Notes under the pieces: model-generated
Seen by the model: only the letters and a program-made list of their open reading frames with translations
Database searches by the model: none
Told to the model about the DNA's origin: nothing
Source: Phascolarctobacterium sp.
GTDB lineage: Bacteria; Bacillota; Negativicutes; Acidaminococcales; Acidaminococcaceae
Reading direction: 5' to 3'
Assembly: GCA_017467905.1 (NCBI GenBank)
Contig: JAFUKD010000002.1
Location: 1 to 64,000, forward strand
DNA length: 64,000 bases
Position numbers and translations under genes: made by a program
Part shown: positions 8,331 through 17,317 of the stretch, in pieces
Numbering within the stretch: the stretch's first letter is position 1
Layout: each line of letters opens with the position of its first letter

Positions 8331-10094
8331 TTACTTGAATTTATTTTTTAGACGGTTCAACAGCTCGTCAACAGCTTCCCCTGCATCCTGCACGCTTTCT
8401 TTGAGCGCGCTCTTGAGGCTGTCAATCTCCAAGCCCCAATCGATACGGATGGCGTTCTTTTCCAAGGAGCAGTGAATAGGGATGTTCTTGTTAAAGATTA
8501 ACCAGTAGTTTTCTCCCAGGCCCACGCCCTTTTCGTCCGTAAGGATTCGTCCGTGAATGTTGCTTAAAGGCAGGTTGCGGTACTTAATGTTTTCAATACG
8601 GTAGATACCGTTCACTGCGACACTGCGTTCTTCAATATTGCCGCTAATGGTCGTGTAGAAGAAGGTTTCCCCTTTGATGGGCTGGTCCGTCAGAAGAGCG
8701 ATATCCAGCTGGTTGCCGCTTAGGTGCAGTGTGTAATCACCATTGTTCAAATTGATAAGGCAATCATCTAGGGCAACCTTACTGCCATTAACATAACAGC
8801 TGGCGTGTTTAATGGTAACAATTCCTTCGTCAAGCTCTACCTTGCCGCAGAAGTTTTCTGCAATTATGGAAGCTTGATTGGGAATGTCAAGGCGCAAGGT
8901 TCCTGCCATGGCAAGGTCAATAACAGTTTTGCCTTCTATCCGCTGGGCACTGCCCTGTAAATTGAAGCCATCAAAAATATTGATGTCCACATTGTTCTTC
9001 AAAAAGATTTTGTCGCTGCGTAGCTTTAGCTTAAATTTATAAGCAGGGTCATTGGCTTGCGGGGTAGTAACCATGCCGTCAACACGCAGAGTGTGGTTGT
9101 AAAGCTTTAGCTCCAGCTTCTTGATGTTGAAGGTATCCAAATCAGTACTGCTAAAGCGCCCGTCAATTTCTTCAATGATAATGCCATGGCTGGCAAGCAT
9201 AATGTCATTAAGGTTCCAGCTGATGGACATTATAGACCAGGCATTGTTCTTACGTTCCACCAGCATTTTAAAATCTGTAGCTTCGCCGTCCAGTAAATTG
9301 ATGCGCTCAATTTTAAAAATAGGGGCGAGGATGTTCCACAAGCGTTTAAGAGAAACCTTGGAAGCTCGCAGCAGATAACGGTTAATGCTGTTTTGGTTTT
9401 GGATGCTGATGTTTTCATCTTCCAGCTGGCAGGTAAGGTAGTAGTCAATTACCGGGTCGTTACGCCACACACCGTTGATGTTTTCCAAACGCAAACGCTG
9501 TCCGTTAATTTTTAAATCTACAATGCCACGTTCAAGGTACAGCTTTAAATTAGGAAGCTTTGCTTCCGAAGGGCTGCCTGCCTCGTCTGTAGAGGAGGCT
9601 TGTGTCGTAACGCTTTCCATATATTGGGTCAGGAGCAGCTTGTTTTCCAAGGTGTATTCCATATTGAACATAGGCTGCTTTAAAATAATTTCCTGAACAA
9701 TGCCAAGAAATTTTTCTAAAGGCTCCTTGCGGATTAGGCACAGCAGCACCTGATAAATATTGGTGCGTACTTCAACCTCATGGACATTCAGGCGTTCTTC
9801 ACCTGTAGCATCCTTCCAGCACAAATTGTAGAGGATAATCTTATCCGTTTGGATGGAAGGGTTATCGTCAATGGTAAGGCTTCCGGGTAAGAAGTGCTGC
9901 TTTGCTAAAAGGCGGTTGACAATTTCCTGGGAAATATTCCAGCCCAGGGATTTGCAGGCAAAGGCAATGATGGCTGAAAAGGACAGCCACATCAATTTTA
10001 TGCTGATGTCGATAATGGCAATGCCGCCGAACACAACAAGGAAGGCGCACAGCACAGTAATCAATATAATTACGGCAATAACTTTCTTTAGCAT
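8331..10094 (-). CDS. AsmA/TamB-like membrane-anchored protein
   Basis: A 587-residue protein with an N-terminal hydrophobic stretch (residues ~3-48) and then a long region of alternating beta-type segments. Phrases such as LRVDGMVTTPQANDPAYKFKL, IDLAMAGTLRL and YTLHLSGNQLDI resemble the repeating beta-groove of AsmA, TamB and YhdP proteins. Those proteins span the periplasm and help move lipid or assemble the outer membrane. The C-terminus is a charged helix (VDELLNRLKNKFK). The start follows GAGG by 8 bases. A role in the envelope of this diderm is consistent with the adhesin nearby but is inference. No single diagnostic motif is seen, so the family call is moderate. Confidence 0.55.
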   Translation of the reverse strand: MLKKVIAVIILITVLCAFLVVFGGIAIIDISIKLMWLSFSAIIAFACKSLGWNISQEIVNRLLAKQHFLPGSLTIDDNPSIQTDKIILYNLCWKDATGEERLNVHEVEVRTNIYQVLLCLIRKEPLEKFLGIVQEIILKQPMFNMEYTLENKLLLTQYMESVTTQASSTDEAGSPSEAKLPNLKLYLERGIVDLKINGQRLRLENINGVWRNDPVIDYYLTCQLEDENISIQNQNSINRYLLRASKVSLKRLWNILAPIFKIERINLLDGEATDFKMLVERKNNAWSIMSISWNLNDIMLASHGIIIEEIDGRFSSTDLDTFNIKKLELKLYNHTLRVDGMVTTPQANDPAYKFKLKLRSDKIFLKNNVDINIFDGFNLQGSAQRIEGKTVIDLAMAGTLRLDIPNQASIIAENFCGKVELDEGIVTIKHASCYVNGSKVALDDCLINLNNGDYTLHLSGNQLDIALLTDQPIKGETFFYTTISGNIEERSVAVNGIYRIENIKYRNLPLSNIHGRILTDEKGVGLGENYWLIFNKNIPIHCSLEKNAIRIDWGLEIDSLKSALKESVQDAGEAVDELLNRLKNKFK

Positions 10095-10176
10095 GGGGTT
10101 ACCTCGCTGAAAAGATTTCTTGCTTTCATTATATCATAGTCTGTGTTGTACGCCGTAAAAATTAAATGACAAAAGC

Positions 10177-12795
10177 CTATTTACACAGCTGCTTTCTAAT
10201 TAAATCTACAACCACAATGCTCAGGGCAAAGCCAATGACAACGCACCACTCGCTTGCATCAAGGGGTGCAGTTCTAAGGATGCGACCGCCTAAGAAGGTG
10301 AGGGCAACCTGAATGGCAATGATGAGCGCCATAACATCAATGAAGCCTTTATTTAAATTGATGTTCTTCAAAAGGTTAACACCGTCAACGCGTACATTGA
10401 ACCCGTTGGCAACTGCCATGAAGATGTAGGTGCAGAAGAACCCGGTGTAAAGGTAAATATTATTGGGAGCAGGGCGGAACAGCTCTGCTACAAAGCTGCT
10501 CTTGTAAAAGAAGATGGCAACCATTGTCATGTACGCACCGCCCATAACAATAGTGGTGAGCATTTTTTTATTTACAATGGGAGCGCTTCTATCCTTGGGA
10601 GCTTCTCGCAGATATTTTTCTAGAGCAGGCTCGCCACCAAAGGCAATGGCAGCCAAGGTGTCCATAACCAGGTTAATCCACAAGATTTGGGTAATGGTCA
10701 AGGGTTTATCAATGCCCACGAAGGGAGCGATAAAGTTAATTGCCACCGCAGAAAAGTTAATGGTAAGCTGGAAAACAATGAATTTGCAGATGGAATTGTA
10801 GATGGTACGTCCGTAAAGGATTGCCTTTTTAATACTGAGGAAGTTGTCATCCAAGATAACAATGTCGCCAGCTTCCTTGGCAACTTCCGTGCCGCTACCC
10901 ATGGCGAAGCCAACATCTGCCTTCTTTAAAGCAGGGGAATCGTTAACGCCGTCACCGGTCATGCCAACTACCAAGTTCATTTCCTGGGAAAGACGTACCA
11001 GGCGGGATTTATCCATGGGCAAAGCTCTTGCCACAACTCGCAGTCTGGGCAGAAGCAGCTTGATGTCATCATCACTTAAAGCTGCCAGCTCGCTGCTGGT
11101 TAAAACAATTTCTTCCGGATGCTGCAACAGATGAGCGTCGCGTGCAATGGCAACTGCTGTTTCCTTGCGGTCGCCGGTAATCATTACCACTTGTACGCCA
11201 GCCTCCTGTACGGCAGCAATGGCTTCCACTGCTTCAGGACGAACCTCGTCGCGAATACCCAAGATACCAATCAGGGTTAAGCCGTGTTCCGGCAAGCCAT
11301 TGTCCACCAGCTCGTCCTCGTAGGAGCACAGCGCCAGCATACGGATGGCATCACCGGCAAGCTCTAACATTCTGGCATCAAGGCTTTGTTTCATGGCTTC
11401 GGTTAAAGTTTGGCGCTTGCCTTCCTTATCCCAGTAGTAATCTGCCTGCAGGACTAATTTTTCCGGAGCGCCCTTTACTAAGCAGTAGCTTGTATCTGCA
11501 TCCCTAACCTTTGCCCAAGAATATTTGTTGGCGCTGTTAAAGGGTACGAAGTGCAGGCGCTCACAATTTTGTTTAAGGCGAAAATCGCCAATGTATTTGC
11601 TTAAAGCGGTTTCCGTCATGTTACCGCCAATAATTTTGCCGTCGGTAACAGTGGCAGAGGTGTTGAGAACTACGTTCTGGTAGGTAAGCTCTTTAAGCTT
11701 TTCGGGCAGGGAAGTAAAATCTAAAAACTCTTCCTTGTCGCCGCTAATGAAGCGTACAACTTCCAGCTTGCCTTTAGTGATGGTGCCTGTCTTATCTGTA
11801 AAGAGAATGTTCAGGCTGCCTGCGGTTTCGATACCCACAAGCTTACGCACCAGTACATTGTCGTTAAGCATCTTACGCATATTTAATGAAGAAACAATGG
11901 CAATCATCAGGGGCAAGCCTTCGGGAACAGCCATAACGATAATGATAATACCTAAGATTACGGCTTGCACTAAATCTGCCATAACAGCAGGCATATTGCT
12001 AAAGTACGCGTTGATGCTGCTGGCTTGCAAAACCTTTTGCAGCATAACTGCTCCGGAGATGATAACACCGCCTGCGTAACCAAACTTGCTAATGCTTTTT
12101 GCCAAGCCTTTCAGTTTTAGCTTGAGCGGGCTGTCGCGTTCGTCATCCTTTAATTCTTGGGTCAGCTTGCCGTAAACAGAGTCGTCGCCAATTTTTACAG
12201 CCTGCATAATGCCGGTGCCTTCTACTACCACGCTGCCACGGAACAATTTATTTTTATCGAGGAAGTCGATATTGGCATCGTCCCAGACAAAATTAGGGAG
12301 AGCAATTTTTTTGTGAGCCTCTTCGCTTTCGCCGTTGAGAGCAGCCTGGTCCAGCTTAACGTCACCCTCTAAGAGGATACCGTCTACGGGAATTTTATCC
12401 CCTGCTTCAAGAATGACTGCGTCGCCTACAACGATATCGTCAATGTGAATTTCTACGGGTTCACCGTCGCGCCACACCTTACAACGGATACGGCTGGCTT
12501 CTTCCTGCAATTTTTGGAAGGCGTTTTCGTTGCTATATTCCGAATAGGTAGAAACAAGCGTCGCCAAAAGAATTGCCAGGAAAATACCGCAGGTTTCAAT
12601 CCAATCGCCATGTCCCATAAAAACAAAGACAATGTTTACCAGCAGGGCGAAGATTAGGATGCGGATAATGGGATCCTTAAAATTTTCCAGCAGCTTATCC
12701 CAAAAGGTATCCCGCGGCGGTTGGGATAGAGCGTTGTTGCCGTACCGCTCCAAAGCTTCTTGCACTTGCTGCTTGTTCAAACCATACATTTTCAT
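10177..12795 (-). CDS. Calcium-type P-type cation ATPase (P2 group)
   Basis: An 872-residue membrane pump, probably exporting Ca2+. The order is: N-terminal cation-ATPase domain (LNKQQVQEALERYGNN), two helices, actuator domain with LNGESEE, the helix-4 motif PEGLPL, phosphorylation motif DKTGT near residue 331, nucleotide-binding KGAPE, hinge MTGDGVNDSPALKKADVG, and the C-terminal six-helix region. PEGLPL is the calcium-type signature of the P2B/PMCA-like bacterial group. All catalytic motifs look intact. The ATG follows GGAGGG by 8 bases. The gene is monocistronic, with ~240 bases of possible leader upstream. Calcium rather than manganese is the family expectation, not shown here. Confidence 0.93.
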   Translation of the reverse strand: MKMYGLNKQQVQEALERYGNNALSQPPRDTFWDKLLENFKDPIIRILIFALLVNIVFVFMGHGDWIETCGIFLAILLATLVSTYSEYSNENAFQKLQEEASRIRCKVWRDGEPVEIHIDDIVVGDAVILEAGDKIPVDGILLEGDVKLDQAALNGESEEAHKKIALPNFVWDDANIDFLDKNKLFRGSVVVEGTGIMQAVKIGDDSVYGKLTQELKDDERDSPLKLKLKGLAKSISKFGYAGGVIISGAVMLQKVLQASSINAYFSNMPAVMADLVQAVILGIIIIVMAVPEGLPLMIAIVSSLNMRKMLNDNVLVRKLVGIETAGSLNILFTDKTGTITKGKLEVVRFISGDKEEFLDFTSLPEKLKELTYQNVVLNTSATVTDGKIIGGNMTETALSKYIGDFRLKQNCERLHFVPFNSANKYSWAKVRDADTSYCLVKGAPEKLVLQADYYWDKEGKRQTLTEAMKQSLDARMLELAGDAIRMLALCSYEDELVDNGLPEHGLTLIGILGIRDEVRPEAVEAIAAVQEAGVQVVMITGDRKETAVAIARDAHLLQHPEEIVLTSSELAALSDDDIKLLLPRLRVVARALPMDKSRLVRLSQEMNLVVGMTGDGVNDSPALKKADVGFAMGSGTEVAKEAGDIVILDDNFLSIKKAILYGRTIYNSICKFIVFQLTINFSAVAINFIAPFVGIDKPLTITQILWINLVMDTLAAIAFGGEPALEKYLREAPKDRSAPIVNKKMLTTIVMGGAYMTMVAIFFYKSSFVAELFRPAPNNIYLYTGFFCTYIFMAVANGFNVRVDGVNLLKNINLNKGFIDVMALIIAIQVALTFLGGRILRTAPLDASEWCVVIGFALSIVVVDLIRKQLCK

Positions 12796-13040
12796 AACTT
12801 TTCCCTCCGTGATATTTCAAAAGTAATTAATTAGTTTTCTTATGGTAAAAATACAAGAAAGCTGCATAGCATTACACTACACAGCTTTCGCTTGCGATGC
12901 TTCCCTCATCACAACCTTAGAACAATTCAAGATTTCCCCATCAGTTATATTTCGTTACAGGGGTATTATATACTATTTCAAAAAATATTTCTGCATATTT
13001 TTGCAAAGTTCGCCAATTCTTAACAATTGTAAAAAATTAA
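12796..13040 (-). other. Upstream region of the P-type ATPase gene with a hairpin
   Basis: About 245 bases without a gene. Read on the minus strand, GAAAGCTG and CAGCTTTC (12857-12890) form a hairpin followed by TTGTATTTTT, and CCCC/GGGG pairing is possible further upstream. A TATAAT lies near 12967. I checked the conserved words of Mn2+, Mg2+, NiCo and c-di-AMP riboswitches by eye and found none. An attenuated leader is possible but unproven. Confidence 0.35.
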
Positions 13041-13058
13041 AGACCGGCAAACCGGTCT
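13041..13058 (-). terminator. Terminator of tRNA-Gly
   Basis: AGACCGG and CCGGTCT enclose a CAAA loop, and on the minus strand the stem is followed by TTTAATTTTTT. It sits 9 bases after the tRNA 3' end. Confidence 0.85.
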
Positions 13059-13067
13059 TTTGTTTGC

Positions 13068-13142
13068 TGGAGCGGGTAACGAGACTCGAACTCGCGACAC
13101 TTAGCTTGGGAAGCTAATGTTCTACCACTGAACTATACCCGC
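13068..13142 (-). tRNA. tRNA-Gly (anticodon CCC), CCA encoded
   Basis: A 75-base cloverleaf. The acceptor arm pairs GCGGGTA with TACCCGC, followed by T and an encoded CCA. The anticodon stem TTAGC/GCTAA encloses the loop TTCCCAA, giving anticodon CCC, which reads GGG. The T-arm contains GTTCGAGTC. It is a lone gene with its own promoter and terminator. Confidence 0.96.
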
Positions 13143-13176
13143 AGTTTAAAATTGTAAGGGCAAGCTTACAAAAGAT

Positions 13177-13205
13177 ATTATACACCTGTGCTTGAAGCTT
13201 GGCAA
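13177..13205 (-). promoter_or_regulatory. Promoter of tRNA-Gly
   Basis: On the minus strand TTGCCA and TATAAT are separated by 17 bases, placing the start a short distance before the tRNA. Confidence 0.75.
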
Positions 13206-13294
13206 TAGAGGAGGAGCAGGCAAGTTTTTTTGACATTAATCTATCTTTGTCCTATCATATAAGTTAAGAGATTTTAACGAAGGGTAGAGTGACC

Positions 13295-13942
13295 ATGGAA
13301 CAAGAACTTGTAATTAAAAAGGCTACCTATATAAATGATAGATGCTACATTCCGGTAACAGTGCTGGCAGAAAACCAGCAGCAAAAATATATTGACCTTT
13401 TAGTGGGAAAGGATGCTGCCGTTGCCAATAAGGAGATGGCGGAGCGCCTTATCTCTGAATATTTGCCTTCTGTAGAAAATATCCTTAATTCCTTGGCAGA
13501 GCTAAAGGTTGCCGGCGAAGAGGGCGCTGCTAATTTTAGCGACGAGCTGGAAAAATTATATAAGGCTGGCGAAAAGCTTGCCCGCATTTTACAGGTACGC
13601 TTTGGTACTTTGCTGGACTTCCTTGCCGGAATGGAAAAGGATGGCGCTAAAGTGAATGCCGTTTTGGGACAAACCTTTTACGATTTTCGTAATGCAGTTT
13701 TAGAATTTAACAACCTTTATGAATTTATCAAGAACGGCGAGGGAACCTACAACCTAAACGCAGAAAGCGTGAAGCTTATTCAGGAAGGCATGACCTACTG
13801 GGAAATTGCAGACATTTTGAAAATGCCCTGTTCCACCAACGTACAGGACACTTACTACTGGACAAGCGACGAGCAAAATTTAACATTAGTTGTAAAATTT
13901 GACGATGAGGGCGAAGCCTGCCACGTTCATTACAACGAGTAA
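13295..13942 (+). CDS. Unknown protein with BamE/SmpA-like C-terminal segment
   Basis: About 215 residues, without signal peptide or membrane segment. I start at the ATG 13295, not the GTG two codons upstream. The N-terminal and middle parts are helical and charged (for example DELEKLYKAGEKLARILQV). The last ~55 residues run from VKLIQEGMTYWEIADILKMP to LTLVVKFDDEGEACHVHY. They resemble the small BamE/SmpA fold: a GMT helix, a loop with an aromatic-Trp strand, then two strands. BamE proteins are lipoproteins of outer-membrane assembly, but this protein has no export signal, so only the fold is suggested. It is a single gene ending at a bidirectional terminator. Confidence 0.6.
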   Translation: MEQELVIKKATYINDRCYIPVTVLAENQQQKYIDLLVGKDAAVANKEMAERLISEYLPSVENILNSLAELKVAGEEGAANFSDELEKLYKAGEKLARILQVRFGTLLDFLAGMEKDGAKVNAVLGQTFYDFRNAVLEFNNLYEFIKNGEGTYNLNAESVKLIQEGMTYWEIADILKMPCSTNVQDTYYWTSDEQNLTLVVKFDDEGEACHVHYNE

Positions 13943-13960
13943 AGCCTTCCTAAAAAATAG

Positions 13961-14002
13961 AAGCACTAACTTTTCAAGAAGTATCTCGAAAGGTTAGTGC
14001 TT
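13961..14002. terminator. Bidirectional terminator
   Basis: AAGCACTAACTTTTC pairs with GAAAGGTTAGTGCTT (one G-T). It lies between convergent genes, with T-rich runs on both sides. Confidence 0.85.
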
Positions 14003-14012
14003 GTTTTGTTCT

Positions 14013-15217
14013 TTAGCTGTTCAGTACGAAGGAAGAGAGTACGGAAGCCTTGGTTACGATACCGCAGAACACTCCGTCCTTATCTACAACGGGTAGGGGG
14101 AAGGGAGTATCTGCTGAAAGCTGGGTAATATCTGCAACGGAAGCGTTGATGTCCTCGATGATGGGGACATTGGTAATGAGTACGTCGTTGACGATTGCCT
14201 TACCGGATTGCATACGCAAAGCTCCGTCCAGGGTAATGATGCCTACGAAATGCATGTGCTCATCTACAACATAAGCACTGGAAACACCGCAGTTACGCAT
14301 ATTGCGCAGGGCAATGGCGGCGCCGTCACCCTTACGCACCATACAGGTAGGAGTGCTCATAACATTGCGCACGCTCAAAACCTTACTGGAGTTTACGGTG
14401 TTGATAAAGTTTTGTACATAAGCATCCGCAGGATTGGTCAGCATCTCTTCGGGAGTCGCAATCTGCACCATACGCCCGTCACGCAAAATGCCAACGTGAG
14501 TTCCCAAACGGAAGGCTTCATTTATATCGTGGGTGATAAATACAATGGTCTTACCCATTTTTTCCTGAATACGCAGCAGCTCAAACTGCAGGTCATTTTT
14601 AACTAAGGGGTCAAGGGCAGAGAAGGCTTCGTCCATTAAGAGAATGTCCGGGTCATTGGTCAGGGCGCGGGCAATGCCTACACGTTGCTTCATGCCACCG
14701 CTCAGCTCACTAATTTTTTTGCTTTCCCAGCCTTCCAGTCCAACCATTGCCAGCATTTCCAAGGCTTTTTCGGTACGTTCTTTCAGGGGAACGCCTCTTA
14801 TCTCCAAACCGTAGTAAGTATTTTCCAAAACATTGCGGTTATCCATCAAGCCAAAGTGCTGGAAAACCATGGCTGCCTTGGTGCGGCGAAAGTCCTGTAA
14901 TTGCTTGGAGTTATATTTGGTAATATCCTCACCTTCAAAGAATACTTGCCCGCAGGTGGGAGCGTGCAGCATATTCAGGCAACGGATGAGTGTTGACTTG
15001 CCACTGCCTGAAAGGCCTATAAGCACGAAAGTTTCGCCCTTTTGCACTTCAAAATTAATATCTGCCAAGCCGGCAGTGATACCTGTGGATTGGAGCACTT
15101 CAAAACGCCTTGTCCTGCTTGGAGCATTTCCATTGCTTCTTCCACGTTTTGGGATGCGTCCAGGGGGACAAACAGCTTATAAAGATTTTCAACTTTTAAA
15201 ATAGGTTGTTCTTTCAT
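14013..15217 (-). pseudogene. Glycine betaine/proline ABC importer ATPase, frameshifted
   Basis: This gene encodes the ATPase of the permease gene it follows by one base. The first ~36 codons from ATG 15217 (ILKVENLYKLF, EAMEMLQAGQ) match the OpuAA/ProV N-terminus in one frame. The family continues in another frame as RFEVLQSTGITAGLADINF, then GLSGSGKST (Walker A), LSGGMKQR, DEAFSALDPL and two CBS domains to the end. The switch is near 15107; one missing G in AAGGCG would restore the frame. The rest of the 361-residue frame is intact, and a GTG at 15098 with AAGG upstream could restart translation without the first strand. It is either a sequencing error, a recent mutation or a restart. The CBS pair normally senses ionic strength. 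Confidence 0.85.
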
Positions 15218-15218
15218 G

Positions 15219-17075
15219 TTAGCCCTCCTTCTTGCGTGCCAAGCTTTGGGTAAGCCTGTCGATGATGATAGCGATGATAACGATGGAGATACCTGCGATT
15301 AAGCCACGTCCGGATTCAGTACGGTTGATAGCAATGAGAACTTCCATGCCCAAGCCGTTAGCGCCAATCATTGCGCAGGTTACTACCATGGCAACTGCCA
15401 TCATCATAGTTTGGTTAACGCCGGTCATGATGGTGGGCATTGCCTGGGGAATTTGTACTTTAAAGAGAGTTTGCCAACGGGAAGCACCGTAGGCGAGAGA
15501 AGCTTCTACAATTTCTTCATCTACCTGCTGGATGCCGTGGCTAGTAAGACGGATAACGGGAACCACTGCGTAAACCACAGTTGCCAGTACAGCGGGAACC
15601 TTGCCGGGACCAAGGAGCATTACGGCAGGAATCATGTACACGAAGGTAGGCATTGTTTGCATGGCATCAAGGAAGGGGCGCAGCAATTTGTTTGCTAATT
15701 TGCTGGTGGAAACAAGCACGCCAATGGGTAAGCCTATGAGAAGAGAGATTACTACCGCAGCGATAACAACAGCAAGAGTTTCGTTCATCATACCCCAATA
15801 GCCAAAGATGCCAATGAGGAACAAGCCCAAGCCGTACAAAATACCATTGCTCCATTTCTGGGTAAGCTTTTTGCCGGCGAAGGCAGTCATCAAAATAGTA
15901 AGCCACCAGGGGATAAGGTTCAGTAGTGCTTCAATAGAGCTGATGCACCAGCTGAGGAATGTCTTTATATTATTGAAGAAAGTTGCGTATTTAGCGTTGA
16001 TTTCTTTAACGAAATCGTCAATGGGACCGGTAAAATCTAAGCGCCAATCGGGGAAGTGCAGCAGCCAGTTGGTACTTGCTTCTTCGCCGCCGCGCAGGGA
16101 TTTCTGTACTAAATCCGCTTTGTCAGAAGGTAACCACTGAATCAAAAGCTCCGGATGGTTTTGCAGGAACCATTTGGCGGTAGTGGCATAGTCTGATTTG
16201 GTATCTGCAATGTAAGCTAAAGCCTCTGCGGTCAGGGCGCTGGAGGTTTTGTATTTTTTCAGGAAGGCAGCAAATTCCGGAGATTTTTCCAAAAGCTGTA
16301 CGTTGGCAACCACGCAGACAGGCACGCCTCTGGCTTCGGTTAAGCCTGCGTTGAAGGCTTCCGGTGAATAGGGAGCATCTTGTAAAAGTACCATGTCAAG
16401 CTTGCCGCTAATCCAAGTTGGTTCGTAGCAGTAGCCTACAATTGGCTCGCCTTTTGTATAAGCTGCCATGAAAGCGGTGAAGAGGGCTGCTTCACTGCCG
16501 CTGCGGAAGTAGACAAAATTTCTGTCTAAACCATAGGCAACGTACTTTTTGTACATAATCTCATCAATTGCCCAACCGGGAATAGCACCGTAGATACGTC
16601 CCTTATTTTTATTTTCGTCATCCTTGAACAAATGGGGGTAACGGGACAAATCACGAACAGTTTTCAAATCGGGAGCCATGGGTTCAATATTGCGAGCATT
16701 ATCGCCTTCAATGACGTAGCGGGGAACGTAGAAGCCTTGCTTATCGTCATCAAAATTTATTCCCAGGTTTATCAGCTTGCCGGTTTTCATATCTGCTTCA
16801 AAAGAGGGGATGTTGTCCGTCCAGGTTTCCATGTTTACGTCAATGTCGCCGCGCACCAAGGCTGCTTGGACAATGGGGGTGGAACCGCTGATAACAGAAA
16901 AGTTTAAATCGAAAGCGGTGCGTCCAATATATTCGGCAACTGCGTTATGGAACTTAACGCTGTCCCAACCTGCGTCAGAAAGGATGATGGTAGTTTTATT
17001 TTCTTGGGCTTGTACTACGGAAGAGCAGAAAGCCGCAACTATAAGTAGAACGGAGCATAAAAATCTAATCAACAA
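15219..17075 (-). CDS. Glycine betaine/proline ABC importer: binding protein fused to permease
   Basis: Imports compatible solutes. Residues ~1-22 are a signal peptide (RFLCSVLLIVAAFCSSVVQA). Residues ~25-320 are an OpuAC-type binding domain (SDAGWDSVKFHNAVAEYI, NMETWTDNIPSF). Residues ~375-618 are an OpuAB/ProW permease with at least five helices and the coupling loop EASLAYGASRWQTLFKVQIP. The binding domain precedes the membrane domain, the reverse of the better-known Lactococcus OpuABC order. The start is inferred: an ATG at 17090 overlaps the GGAGG, whereas the TTG at 17075 lies 8 bases after it. The partner ATPase gene follows after one base. Substrate betaine/choline/proline is the family expectation. 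Confidence 0.9.
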   Translation of the reverse strand: MLIRFLCSVLLIVAAFCSSVVQAQENKTTIILSDAGWDSVKFHNAVAEYIGRTAFDLNFSVISGSTPIVQAALVRGDIDVNMETWTDNIPSFEADMKTGKLINLGINFDDDKQGFYVPRYVIEGDNARNIEPMAPDLKTVRDLSRYPHLFKDDENKNKGRIYGAIPGWAIDEIMYKKYVAYGLDRNFVYFRSGSEAALFTAFMAAYTKGEPIVGYCYEPTWISGKLDMVLLQDAPYSPEAFNAGLTEARGVPVCVVANVQLLEKSPEFAAFLKKYKTSSALTAEALAYIADTKSDYATTAKWFLQNHPELLIQWLPSDKADLVQKSLRGGEEASTNWLLHFPDWRLDFTGPIDDFVKEINAKYATFFNNIKTFLSWCISSIEALLNLIPWWLTILMTAFAGKKLTQKWSNGILYGLGLFLIGIFGYWGMMNETLAVVIAAVVISLLIGLPIGVLVSTSKLANKLLRPFLDAMQTMPTFVYMIPAVMLLGPGKVPAVLATVVYAVVPVIRLTSHGIQQVDEEIVEASLAYGASRWQTLFKVQIPQAMPTIMTGVNQTMMMAVAMVVTCAMIGANGLGMEVLIAINRTESGRGLIAGISIVIIAIIIDRLTQSLARKKEG

Positions 17076-17110
17076 ACATAACACCTCCATAAAATTCTGA
17101 TAATTATACT

Positions 17111-17139
17111 ATTATACAAAGGATATCATATGTATGCAA
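17111..17139 (-). promoter_or_regulatory. Putative promoter of the betaine importer operon
   Basis: On the minus strand TTGCAT and TATAAT are separated by 17 bases. They lie 20 bases upstream of the possible ATG. Confidence 0.65.
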
Positions 17140-17263
17140 ATGCGTCGAGTGCAGTGGCAATATTAGAGCTGTTGTTGGCAAAGGAATATCTCTGTAAAAA
17201 TGAAAGTGGCTGTATAAAAATAGATTTTAGTTCTTGGGATGAGTTTTGCTAAAAAAATAAAAT

Positions 17264-17302
17264 AGCACTATGAGAAAGCAGGTGCGCTTTGCTCATAGTG
17301 CT
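17264..17302 (-). terminator. Terminator after the alcohol dehydrogenase gene
   Basis: AGCACTATGAG and CTCATAGTGCT form a perfect 11-base stem. On the minus strand it is followed by ATTTTATTTTTTT. Confidence 0.9.
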
Positions 17303-17317
17303 TTGGCTATTCTTTTG

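Noticed and set aside
12796-13040. Mn2+, Mg2+, NiCo or c-di-AMP riboswitch upstream of the P-type ATPase gene
   Set aside because: None of the conserved core words for these families was found by eye; only a plain hairpin is visible.
12842-13117. 91-codon plus-strand frame running into the tRNA region
   Set aside because: It overlaps the antisense of tRNA-Gly and an intergenic leader and has no family resemblance.
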